From NCBI GenBank assembly GCA_910583985.1, contig CAJTYA010000006.1, positions 1 through 64,000 on the forward strand: DNA of 64,000 nt, read 5' to 3'. The position numbers were made by a program, and so were the translations under genes. How positions within the stretch are numbered: the stretch's first letter is position 1; every line of letters starts with the position of its first letter. Shown in pieces: positions 9,901 through 16,613 of this stretch. The notes under the pieces are model-generated. The model made no database searches, had not been told where the DNA came from, and was given only the letters and a program-made list of their open reading frames with translations. Source of the DNA: an uncultured Alistipes sp. (GTDB lineage: Bacteria; Bacteroidota; Bacteroidia; Bacteroidales; Rikenellaceae).

Positions 9901-10089
9901 GTCCAGCTCCCTGGCCGACGCGTCGTCGTCGGACACCTGGACGGTGATCTGCGGAATTTCGATGTCGGGCATCAGCGATACGGGAAGCAGGCCGGTGGCC
10001 ACGGCACCGAGCGTCAGCACGGCGATCAGGCTCATCGTTACGGCTACGGGGCGTTCTATCAGGCGTCGGATCATGGAGGGACGGTTCAA
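6994..10089 (-). CDS. RND efflux permease, first subunit (AcrB/MdtB-like)
   Basis: 1031 residues. The N-terminus MNRPSMIRRLIERPVAVTMS is the classical RND opening, followed by porter-domain repeats and TM4 with GMMVDNSIVVIDNIS. One relay Asp is present; the usual second acidic residue is Asn. Together with the downstream permease it probably forms a mixed trimer of the MdtBC/MuxBC kind, fed by the single adaptor gene. That assembly is inferred from operon structure; family membership is seen directly. The gene lies 20 bases downstream of the adaptor gene and overlaps the second permease by 4 bases. Confidence 0.93.
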   Translation of the reverse strand: MNRPSMIRRLIERPVAVTMSLIAVLTLGAVATGLLPVSLMPDIEIPQITVQVSDDDASARELDASVIKPLKNQLMQVSNLKNIRTEARNGTGTIFMEFNHGADIDYLFIETNEKIDRAMGGLPKELDRPKVIKASATDIPAFFINMTLSDEEQQKADAIAAESKELYPVSPKFMEMCRFAEQVIARRIEQIPQVAMVDISGVAYPELLIIPDREKLESLGIGEHTLTQAITNNNIKLGNLTIRDGEYQYNIRFESDIMSKRDIEEIYLNLHGRLYRFKDLAQVIEHPQRRQGMVRSDSREAVSLAVIKQSDARMSDLQTAIDNLMGHFGAEYPDIRFTVTRDQTQLLAYSIDNLRSNIIVGALLACLILFLFMQDLRTPLLVTITIPLALVVSLLGFHLLGITINIISLSGLVLGIGMMVDNSIVVIDNISQHWDRGEPLKAAVPAATNEVFAPMLSSVLTTCSVFLPLIFLSGIAGALFFDQAMAVTIGLFSSLLVAVLVIPVYYYLFYRRNTFRPKNRYLAKLNVIDFQSGYERILKWFFRHQRVVWISFLATLPAIWFVYSAIDKEKLPPITQDDTMLVIDWNSRISPEENDRRTDELLAGVAGLATQRTAMTGIQQFVLSHTDEQSVSEATVYIRAESADSLPAVKRRLAERLRERYPDAMFRFEVSGNIFDMIFSQKEPTLVAHLKPTNGRAPEPDKLNRVLSEINGALPDTYIEPALWQEHLLYVVKPQMMALYGVDYNAVFSALKKAMNQSRLFAINAGTYSIPVVSGDRIQRTADILSAKVTNAQGTDIPLSLLVGETRSRDLKNIVSGPEGDYYPVRISADNREVPRLMETIDRVVQENSDFDVSYSGAYFSNRTMIGELIVVLTVALLLLYFILAAQFESLVQPFIILSEIVVDIFGAILVLWLLDSSINLMSMIGIVVMCGIVINDSILKVDTINKLRKSGHSLLRSIMEGGSRRIKPILMTSLTTILAVAPFLYRGDMGSDLQYPLSVALIGGMVIGTFVSVFYVPVFYYALYRKNDKR

Positions 10090-10109
10090 AGGGGATTATA
10101 CTTCGGAAA

Positions 10110-11183
10110 CTATTTTTTCACTTCGACTTCGGAGTTGTCCGCCAGATTCAGGTTTCCCGACGTGATGATCGCATCCCCCACATTCAGCTCGGCCCCCTTC
10201 TCCGTATTGGCCGACACGACGTGCGAATCGCTGTTCGACATCAGAACGTTCACATAGGTCCACATGGTGCGTCCCTCCGGACTCAGCCGGAAGAGCACCT
10301 CCTGATTGTCCCGGATCACGACGGCACTCTTGGGTACGACCAGTTGCCGGGGAATCCTGTTTTCTACCAGCACCGAGACATTCATCCCCTCCAGCAGCCT
10401 GCCGCCCGGATTGTCGACCTGAGCCCGGACGTTGATCTGTCCCTTGTCGTCTACCATCGGATTGATCTGCGTGACCTTGCCGCCGAAATACCGGTCCGGT
10501 TCATTGAATGCCGCCACTTTGACGCTCTGTCCCACCTTGACGAACCCGATTTCGGCTTCCAGCAGGTTGAAGTCCACGTCGAAAGTCCGGTCGTCGATCA
10601 ATGTGCAGAATTCACCCTGAGGCTGCTCGTACACCTTCGACTGGAGGTTGGCGATCTTGCCGCCGAACGGTGCGGTCAGCGTCGTATTGGCCAGTGCGAT
10701 TTCGGCCTGTTTCAGCGCGTTGACGGCCGACGCATAGCCCGATCGGATGTCGGCAACCTTCCGATGTTCGGCAGAAATGTCGGTCGTGTCGGAATATCCG
10801 AAACCGATCAGTGCGTCGATCCGGTCCATTCGGCTTTTGTCGAGATTCAGACGGGCCTGTTCGAGGTTCAACCGGGCGGTCTGGGGATCGAGCCGGGCAA
10901 TCACGTCTCCCTTCCGCACGCTCTCTCCGTTCCTGACGCAGATCTCCGCAAGCTCCCCGCCGACGGCGAAGCGCAAGGTGCTCTTGCTTACCGCACGCAG
11001 CTTTCCGTTGCCCACGATCTGTTTGTTGAAGGGCTGTTCCCGCAATACGATGGTATCCACGAGCGTCTTTTCCGCCACATAGTCCGCTTTGGCGGCATTC
11101 GAGTCCTCCTGTTCGGTTTCTTTCGGTCCGCAGCCTGCCAGCAGGACGGCCAGCGAGAGCGGCAGGTAATAGAGTTTTATCAT
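10110..11183 (-). CDS. RND periplasmic adaptor lipoprotein (AcrA/MexA family)
   Basis: 357 residues. The signal sequence ends in LLAGCGPKE, a good lipobox, so the protein is anchored by lipid to the inner membrane. A biotinyl-lipoyl half-motif (AVGGELAEICVRNGESVRKGDVIARLD, about 70-97) is followed by a short helical hairpin (LDPQTARLNLEQARLNLDKS) and the returning half-motif TLTAPFGGKIANLQ. Beta-barrel and membrane-proximal domains follow. It bridges the two permeases and the outer-membrane channel. It is the only adaptor in the operon, which supports a shared complex for both permeases. Confidence 0.92.
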   Translation of the reverse strand: MIKLYYLPLSLAVLLAGCGPKETEQEDSNAAKADYVAEKTLVDTIVLREQPFNKQIVGNGKLRAVSKSTLRFAVGGELAEICVRNGESVRKGDVIARLDPQTARLNLEQARLNLDKSRMDRIDALIGFGYSDTTDISAEHRKVADIRSGYASAVNALKQAEIALANTTLTAPFGGKIANLQSKVYEQPQGEFCTLIDDRTFDVDFNLLEAEIGFVKVGQSVKVAAFNEPDRYFGGKVTQINPMVDDKGQINVRAQVDNPGGRLLEGMNVSVLVENRIPRQLVVPKSAVVIRDNQEVLFRLSPEGRTMWTYVNVLMSNSDSHVVSANTEKGAELNVGDAIITSGNLNLADNSEVEVKK

Positions 11184-11227
11184 CGTTTCAGGTCTTTAGT
11201 CGTTTCCGGTATGAGGGAGAGAGCTCG

Positions 11228-12718
11228 TTATTTACCCACGATCTTGTCGAATTCGGTCGAAATGTTCGTGCGGCTGATGAAGTCGTAGAGCGTCAGCTTT
11301 CTCAGCGTATAGTAGTAATTCCAGTACTTGCTCAATTCGTTGATATGACGGCGGGCCGCCTCGTCCTTTTCGCTTTGGGCCGTATTGATGTCCGTCACAC
11401 TGGCCGTGCCGTTGATAAAGCGTTCGCGCACCGCTTCGTACCGCTGTTCCGCCACGCTGTCGGCCTTGGACGAAATCTGGCACTGGCGGGTCTGGTTGTT
11501 GAACTGCACCACTTTGATCATCAAGTCCTGACGATGCTCCGTGTCGTTCAGGTCCACTTGGGTCCGGATCACGTTTTCCCTGGATTTCGCAGTCTGTACC
11601 CGGCCCTTGCCCAATCCCCAGTCCAGAATCGGGACGCTCAGTCCGAGGCTGACAATCTCCTGATCCATGGGATTCCGGTAGGCATATCCGAAGCTCTCAT
11701 TCTCCTGCGTAAGACCGAATTGGGCGTGCAGTGTGGCGGCCACTCCCCGGTTGGCCTTGGCCCGTGCCACCTCCTGTTCGGCCGACAGCAGGGAGAGTCC
11801 TTGCGTCAGCCCGAACGATGAGTTGGCATAGGAAAGTTCCACGACCTCCGGAACCTGCAACGTCAGCGACGGAACCGAATCGGGCAGGACCAGTTCCAGC
11901 TCCACCGCATCGTTGAAGCCGAGGTACGATTTCAGTTGCAATTTGTTCATGTCCAGTTGCAACTGGTATTCATTGATCGCCATACCGTCGTTCAGCATCC
12001 GCAGTTCCAGTTGCAACAGCTCCCCCTGCGAGACTTTCCCGATCTCGAAACGCTCCTTCGCAATCCGGTACAGGGACTCCGTATTCCGGTAGTTTTTATT
12101 GGCCAGATCGAGCTGCTGTTGGGCGAGCGCCGTACTGAAAAAGAGCGAGGTGGCCATTACCGTAATGCTCTCCATCGTTTCGAGGTAAACCCGTTTGGCC
12201 TTTTCGTACTCTTTCGGTGCGGTCTTCCGCTGCCATTTCAGCGAGTTGAACGCCCGCAAAGGCTGGATGTAGGTGATATTGATGGGTTGCGAATTGTAGG
12301 TGATGCTGCGCTGGGGTGCATACTGGTCCAGACGATACAGTTGCGTGTAGACGGAGAGGGTACCTCCGGTCATGGCGATGTTCTGATTCACCGACAGACT
12401 GAGGTTGTTCCGCATGTTGTTGTTTTGCACATATTTGATATTCCCCGTTTCGGAGTTCTGAAGCGCGACGAGCGACCGGTTGAACTGTCCGAGCGTCGCA
12501 TTCAGGTTCAGCGAGGGAAGATACTGCGCCTTGTAGGAACGGTATTCCCAGTAACTTGCCAGAAAATTGTGTTTGGCCATCAGCGAACTGGGAGACTGTT
12601 CGTGCGCCGTGTATATCGTTTCGGTCAGCGTCAGCCGACGGGAGAGGCTTTGGGCGTCGAGAGCGTATGCCGATGCGATTCCGACCATCGTCAAAAGCAG
12701 GATGAGGTCTTTTTTCAT
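11228..12718 (-). CDS. TolC-family outer-membrane efflux channel
   Basis: 496 residues with a signal peptide (MKKDLILLLTMVGIASAYALDAQS). The body shows the long heptad-rich helices and internal duplication of outer-membrane efflux proteins: RLTLTETIYTAHEQSPSSLMAKHNF near the N-terminus and a matching NVIRTQVDLNDTEHRQDLMIKVVQ region near residue 390, with LSVPILDWGLGKGRVQTAKSR between. It provides the outer-membrane exit duct of the RND pump. It is the first gene of the operon; 44 bases separate it from the adaptor gene. Confidence 0.92.
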   Translation of the reverse strand: MKKDLILLLTMVGIASAYALDAQSLSRRLTLTETIYTAHEQSPSSLMAKHNFLASYWEYRSYKAQYLPSLNLNATLGQFNRSLVALQNSETGNIKYVQNNNMRNNLSLSVNQNIAMTGGTLSVYTQLYRLDQYAPQRSITYNSQPINITYIQPLRAFNSLKWQRKTAPKEYEKAKRVYLETMESITVMATSLFFSTALAQQQLDLANKNYRNTESLYRIAKERFEIGKVSQGELLQLELRMLNDGMAINEYQLQLDMNKLQLKSYLGFNDAVELELVLPDSVPSLTLQVPEVVELSYANSSFGLTQGLSLLSAEQEVARAKANRGVAATLHAQFGLTQENESFGYAYRNPMDQEIVSLGLSVPILDWGLGKGRVQTAKSRENVIRTQVDLNDTEHRQDLMIKVVQFNNQTRQCQISSKADSVAEQRYEAVRERFINGTASVTDINTAQSEKDEAARRHINELSKYWNYYYTLRKLTLYDFISRTNISTEFDKIVGK

Positions 12719-12752
12719 GCGGTTTCTTGCTGTTGGGGATTGTTTAATATCA

Positions 12753-12785
12753 TAAAGATATATAATTTATTCCGAGAAAACCAAA
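12753..12785 (-). promoter_or_regulatory. probable promoter of the efflux operon
   Basis: Read on the minus strand: TTTG (12782-12785), 21 bases, then TATCTTTA (12753-12760). This is one base off the Bacteroidota -7 box TAnnTTTG and lies 35 bases before the tolC-type start codon. Confidence 0.5.
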
Positions 12786-13481
12786 CAACGGATGCCGAAT
12801 TCGACAAAACGATTCGACGACAATGAAAAATCGCGTCAGAAAATCGTTGTCGAAAGCATCGCGCCGGACGGATTGGCATGCGGAATACGGTGGAATACGC
12901 AACGGTTCGGGTGAATTTGAAATGTAGGACGACACGATTCGGCACACTGCGGAAAAACGGTTATGTCCGTACGAAATATAAACCTTCATACTGCCTGCAG
13001 CTTCGGTTCCGCAGCCGATGCGCCCACGGGCGGAACAAACGATACGAAACCGTGGAACGAGCGATGAATGCCGTCGGAAGGCCAAAATCCTTCTAATGTT
13101 AAGGTATGACCGGCGGTTTGAGCACCTTCGACAATGCGACGATTTCCGGTCTGCCTGCACGATCCCGGCCAACTTCATATGTCGGCCAACGACCTGCAAA
13201 GAGAAAACGTGCAGGGATAGAGCAGGGGAGAGACGGATAACGAATGAGCTGAAATCGGATATTCCGTATCTTTTCTGTGTCCGGAAACAAACGACATCGG
13301 AGTCGTGAAGAAAATAAAAAAGACAGTTGCAACTCAAAAAAACGACAGTATCAAAAGCAATACATAACCAGATCGAAAATATCTTGCCGGATGCCGCCGT
13401 AAAAAAGCATGGGCCGAAATGTATTACATAAACTTAGGCAGAATTTATGCATTGACTATACGTAGATAACGCGATGCGACT
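12786..13481. other. gene-free spacer between efflux operon and fimbrillin genes
   Basis: About 700 bases with no reading frame that resembles a known protein or has a plausible start. Short frames on both strands are Arg- and Cys-rich and look random. I see no clear promoter box directly before the fimbrillin gene. The spacer may hold its regulatory region, but I cannot point to a site. Confidence 0.5.
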
Positions 13482-14450
13482 ATGAACAAGCTGGGTTTTG
13501 CAATTTGTCTTACGATCGGTTCGATCGGATGTTCCAAGGAAGATTTCCAGCCTCAAGTTCAGGAGCGTGTCGTAATTCAGGCACAGATGTCTCAGGACGA
13601 TACCGGCACCTTGACCCGGACGTCGATGAGCGGTGCTACGGCTTCGTTCGTCGCCGGGGATAAGATCGGGGTGTCGGAAACGCTGACGCAGCGCAGCAAC
13701 GTGCCCTACACGGCCTCCGGCAGCGGTTCTTCGATGACATGGACCACCCCTGCCGCCACGACCATGTACTGGCTCAACTCCACGGCCACGCATACCTTTT
13801 ATGCCTATTATCCGTACCATGCCGCCAATAACGACAATGTAGTCTCGATCCCGGTACTGGCCAACCAGACGTTCGGACCTACACCCGACGTGAATGCGGA
13901 CATGCTCGTCGCCGGCCCAAAAACGCAGATGCGCGGCACGGGCGGCACCGCCGTGGCGTTTACCGGTACCACGGCGTTCTCCCACGCTTTCAGCCTGCTT
14001 AAGTTCACGATCTCCACCTCCCTGCTTTCCACGTACACCCTTAAGTCGATGACACTCAGGGGAGGCAACACGACCGTGGGACCCAATAAACCGTACGGGA
14101 TGTTCAACACGGTCAATGCCGTTTCTCTGGTAGGTTACGACCTTGTCGCACGCTCGCTTTCGGTTACGGCGGCCAATAATACGGCGGCCAATTTTTCCCA
14201 ATCAGTCACCAGACCGATCGCTTCGACCGGGCTGCTCGGCAGCATTCCGATCACCGTCTATGCGCTCGTACTGCCCGGCCTATATACCGGGACGGGGCTG
14301 CTGAACCCGTCGGTTCAGGTGCAGATTTCCTCGCTGCTGGGAGGTAACCAACAGACCGAGGTGATACCGCTCAATGTAACCAATTTCCGTCCGGGGTACA
14401 TGTATTCTTTCAGCGTGCAGATCGGCAACGGTCTGATCGATATACTATAA
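13482..14450 (+). CDS. fimbrillin-family (Mfa-like) lipoprotein 1
   Basis: 322 residues. The signal sequence ends in GSIGC followed by SKED, a lipobox typical of Bacteroidota surface proteins. After a spacer come TRTSMSGATASFVAGDKIGVSETL, TTMYWLNSTATHTFYAYYPY and VAFTGTTAFSHAFSLLKFTIS, the recurring elements of fimbrillin/Mfa-like N-terminal domains (TRT...W..GD.IGV, FYAYYP, F.H..S.L.F). The C-terminal half is Thr/Ser/Ala rich, ending PGYMYSFSVQIG. Probably a fimbrial subunit or fimbria-associated surface lipoprotein, secreted across the outer membrane and processed there. It forms a pair with the next gene, 38 bases downstream. Confidence 0.8.
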   Translation: MNKLGFAICLTIGSIGCSKEDFQPQVQERVVIQAQMSQDDTGTLTRTSMSGATASFVAGDKIGVSETLTQRSNVPYTASGSGSSMTWTTPAATTMYWLNSTATHTFYAYYPYHAANNDNVVSIPVLANQTFGPTPDVNADMLVAGPKTQMRGTGGTAVAFTGTTAFSHAFSLLKFTISTSLLSTYTLKSMTLRGGNTTVGPNKPYGMFNTVNAVSLVGYDLVARSLSVTAANNTAANFSQSVTRPIASTGLLGSIPITVYALVLPGLYTGTGLLNPSVQVQISSLLGGNQQTEVIPLNVTNFRPGYMYSFSVQIGNGLIDIL

Positions 14451-14488
14451 AATAATTCAATAAACCAATTCTTTAAATTCCAACTATT

Positions 14489-15445
14489 ATGAAAAAGATG
14501 ATTTTACTCGCTTGTGTGGCCCTCGGATGGGCAGCCTGCGACAAAGACGACGCTTGCCCTCGGAACTCGGAACCTGCCGATAACGCGATACGTTTCTCCC
14601 CCTCGATCGTTTCTGCGACCGTAGACACACGGACTACCTATTCAGGGAGCACCGCTTCCTGGACCTCAGGTGATGCCATCGGTGTCTATGCCGATCGCCC
14701 CACGGGCAATCCTCCTGCCAATGTGCAGTATTCCTACAACGGTACGGCATGGACGACCTCCACCAACCTGTACTGGACCGACGGCACCACTACCCATAAA
14801 TTCCTCGGTTATGCGCCTTATGCCGCCGCAAATACGACTTACACGGCCGTCAAACTGCCTTCGCTGGCCGGACAGACCGGTGCGATCGATCCGACGAAGG
14901 ATTTCCTGATCTCGAACAACGCATGGACAACCGGCGTCACACGTCCCGCATCGGCCCCCTACTCGGTCTCGCTCGTCTTTACCCATGCCCTGACCCTGAT
15001 CGAGTTCGATATTTCCGTCACCGGTTTTGCCGCCAACACGACGCTGACCAACTTTATCACCTCGGTATCGTCGGGGGGCACGCTGATTACGAGCGACGCC
15101 ACGACTTCGACCATCAACCTGGCCACGGGCGCGATCACCGCAGGAACCACGGCCAACACCGTCACGGCGACGCCCGGCACACCTCCGACCCTGTCTGCCA
15201 CCCCTACCAAGCTCTACCTGCTGATCCTGCCGGGTACCTATACATCGCCCACGCTCGCCGTCAACCTGAGTGAAGCCGGAACGACGGTCAGCGTGCCCGC
15301 CTCGGCGATCGGAACCACGACTTTCGCACCGGCGACCAAATACACCTACGCCGTCAACGTGACCCGTACGGCGATCACCATTTCGAATCCGAGTATCACC
15401 GACTGGATTTCAGGGACTGGCAGCAACGTCAATGTTCCGCTCTAA
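14489..15445 (+). CDS. fimbrillin-family (Mfa-like) lipoprotein 2
   Basis: 318 residues, starting MKKMILLACVALGWAACDKDD with the lipid-bearing Cys at WAAC. It shares the architecture of the preceding gene: TRTTYSGSTASWTSGDAIGVYADRP, LYWTDGTTTHKFLGYAPYAAA, YSVSLVFTHALTLIEFDIS, and a C-terminal FAPATKYTYAVNVTRTAITISNPSITDW. Composition is very rich in Thr and Ala. The two products are recognisably related but well diverged, so they may be two subunits of one fibre (for example shaft and tip or anchor); that assignment is inference. An inverted repeat downstream may end the transcript. Confidence 0.8.
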   Translation: MKKMILLACVALGWAACDKDDACPRNSEPADNAIRFSPSIVSATVDTRTTYSGSTASWTSGDAIGVYADRPTGNPPANVQYSYNGTAWTTSTNLYWTDGTTTHKFLGYAPYAAANTTYTAVKLPSLAGQTGAIDPTKDFLISNNAWTTGVTRPASAPYSVSLVFTHALTLIEFDISVTGFAANTTLTNFITSVSSGGTLITSDATTSTINLATGAITAGTTANTVTATPGTPPTLSATPTKLYLLILPGTYTSPTLAVNLSEAGTTVSVPASAIGTTTFAPATKYTYAVNVTRTAITISNPSITDWISGTGSNVNVPL

Positions 15446-15575
15446 AGGATGGCTGTATGTCGGTTTCCGAAATTAAAACTATTTGCATCTTAGGTATAAA
15501 AGATAAAATCCGATAGAAAACCAGATGAAAAAATGACGGAAAACGACAAAACCCACTCCGCACCCACTGAAACAC

Positions 15576-15606
15576 CTTAACGGGGAATAGAATAAATTCC
15601 CGTTAA
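15576..15606. repeat. perfect 12-bp inverted repeat after the fimbrillin genes
   Basis: TTAACGGGGAAT (15576-15587) pairs exactly with 15595-15606 across a 7-base loop. No T tract follows on the plus strand, so it is a weak terminator candidate. It is the first of two strong inverted repeats before the relaxase remnant. Confidence 0.65.
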
Positions 15607-15634
15607 AAACGAGGGATACAACACATAAATACCT

Positions 15635-15679
15635 CCAAACAATGTAACAGTCCATTTCTTGGACTGTTACATTGTTTGG
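15635..15679. repeat. perfect 20-bp inverted repeat with 5-base loop
   Basis: The arms 15635-15654 and 15660-15679 (starting CCAAACAATG) are perfectly complementary around the loop TTTCT. The arms are AT-richer than the surroundings and no U tract follows. It ends 21 bases before the point where homology to a mobilization relaxase begins. Possible readings are a small mobile repeat, an oriT-associated or junction palindrome, or a terminator. Confidence 0.8.
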
Positions 15680-15700
15680 ATAAAATTTGAAGTTACATAG

Positions 15701-16018
15701 AAATTCCATGTTCCGCTCAATCCTCATCCGAAAGACCAGCTTTCCGAAGATGAATTTCGAACGATTGCCCGCGAGGACATGGAGAAGATGGGATACGGCG
15801 ATCAGCCCTGCATCGTTTTTCGGCATGACGACATCCGACGAAGCCACATTCATATCGTGTCGGTGAGAGTGGATAGGGACGGGAAGAAAACCGGCTCTGC
15901 TTTCGAAGCGCGGCGCTCGATGAAAATTTTGCGTGAGATCGAGCGGAAATACCGTTTGCATCCATCGGGATGCGCCGCGTTAAAACTACTCCTTCTTTTC
16001 GTAAAGAAAACGAGTTAA
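15701..16018 (+). pseudogene. internal fragment of a MobB-type relaxase (relaxase/mobilization nuclease)
   Basis: Right after an in-frame TAG the plus strand reads KFHVPLNPHPKDQLSEDEF, then an IARE.MEKMGYGDQP block, then HIHIVSVRV and RRSMKILREIERKYRLHPS. These are the conserved blocks of Bacteroidota mobilization relaxases, including the HxH metal-binding triad (HIHIV) of the PF03432 family. The N-terminal catalytic Tyr region is absent. After LHPS the frame runs into unrelated residues (GCAALKLLLLFVKKTS) and stops. A separate 34-codon frame (15970-16074) continues in the next phase and ends ELMRKIEILKDRIRKLDASD; I do not recognise it. The fragment cannot make a working nuclease and is best read as a relic of a mobilizable element beside tRNA-Phe. 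Confidence 0.85.
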
Positions 16019-16096
16019 TGAGAAAAATCGAAATTCTCAAAGACAGGATTAGAAAACTCGACGCATCCGATTGATATTTGAATATGCAACGACCGA

Positions 16097-16133
16097 GTCC
16101 GCCGCTTCCGAATAGAAGTGGCGGACTTCTTTA
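16097..16133 (+). terminator. terminator-like hairpin after the relaxase remnant
   Basis: A 12-pair stem with one G-U pair (16097-16108 with 16115-16126) and a 6-base loop, followed by TTCTTTATT. It may be the original terminator of the relic gene. The remaining bases to 16370 hold no recognisable gene. Confidence 0.6.
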
Positions 16134-16370
16134 TTGGATCGACTGTTTTCTTAAACCCGTGCTAAGGGAACTTTTCCGTCATACCCTGAAATCGACAAAG
16201 AGAACTTGATACATTCGGTTTGAAGTACGAATACCTGTGTCGTCAAACGAAAAATGTCGCGGTATGACAAGGATTAGAAAAGGGGATAAACGAAATACGA
16301 ATAGACTAAAAATCAAAAAGTTCGTATCTTTATTACAAACAAACGATATCAAATAGGTTATGGGGCAAAT

Positions 16371-16412
16371 AAAAAGAGACAGTCTCAACATTTGCTGCAA
16401 CTGTCTCTTTTT
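16371..16412 (-). terminator. intrinsic terminator of tRNA-Phe
   Basis: Thirteen perfect base pairs (16371-16383 with 16400-16412). Read on the minus strand, the stem ends in a T run (CTCTTTTTATTT), 5 bases after the 3' end of the tRNA. Confidence 0.75.
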
Positions 16413-16416
16413 CAAG

Positions 16417-16489
16417 TGGTGCCACGTAGAATCGAACTACGGACACAAGGATTTTCAGTCCTTTGCTCTACCAACTGAGCTATGGCACC
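16417..16489 (-). tRNA. tRNA-Phe (GAA)
   Basis: 73 bases that fold as a full cloverleaf on the minus strand. Acceptor GGTGCCA pairs with TGGCACC and discriminator A. The D arm is GCTC..GAGC; the anticodon arm is AAGGA-CTGAAAA-TCCTT with anticodon GAA. The T loop contains TTCGATT. CCA is not encoded; the next bases are CTT, so the CCA-adding enzyme (a candidate lies at 55356) must finish the end. Its 3' end faces the relaxase relic, and tRNA 3' ends are common integration sites. Confidence 0.95.
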
Positions 16490-16509
16490 TCTTGTTCGTT
16501 TTGACGGTG

Positions 16510-16539
16510 CAAAGATAGGCAGAAAAATCAATAAAACAA
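16510..16539 (-). promoter_or_regulatory. promoter of tRNA-Phe
   Basis: On the minus strand TTG (16537-16539), exactly 19 bases, then TATCTTTG (16510-16517), 21 bases upstream of the tRNA. This is a textbook match to the Bacteroidota consensus TTG-N19-TAnnTTTG. Confidence 0.75.
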
Positions 16540-16554
16540 TAGCCGGGACGAATT

Positions 16555-16583
16555 TTTGTTCTGAGCGAAAAATTATATCTTTG
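16555..16583 (+). promoter_or_regulatory. promoter of the nadE-rseC-rnf operon
   Basis: TTTG (16555-16558), 17 bases, then TATCTTTG (16576-16583), 30 bases before the nadE ATG. No equally good box is seen between nadE and rnfB, which supports one transcript. Confidence 0.65.
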
Positions 16584-16613
16584 CGGGAGGTTATCAATTA
16601 AAGCCCGGAGACG

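Noticed and set aside
6979..10257. Open frame of 1092 codons on the plus strand
   Set aside because: Antisense to the first RND permease; composition dominated by Arg, Gln, His and Asp, with no domain likeness.
12750..13337. 195-codon minus-strand frame upstream of the efflux operon
   Set aside because: Overlaps the tolC-type promoter, has no family likeness and a random-looking Ser/Arg/Cys-rich product.
12700..16490. att-site duplication of the tRNA-Phe 3' end
   Set aside because: Looked for a second copy of the tRNA 3' segment on the relaxase side and saw none, so insertion at the tRNA remains only inferred.
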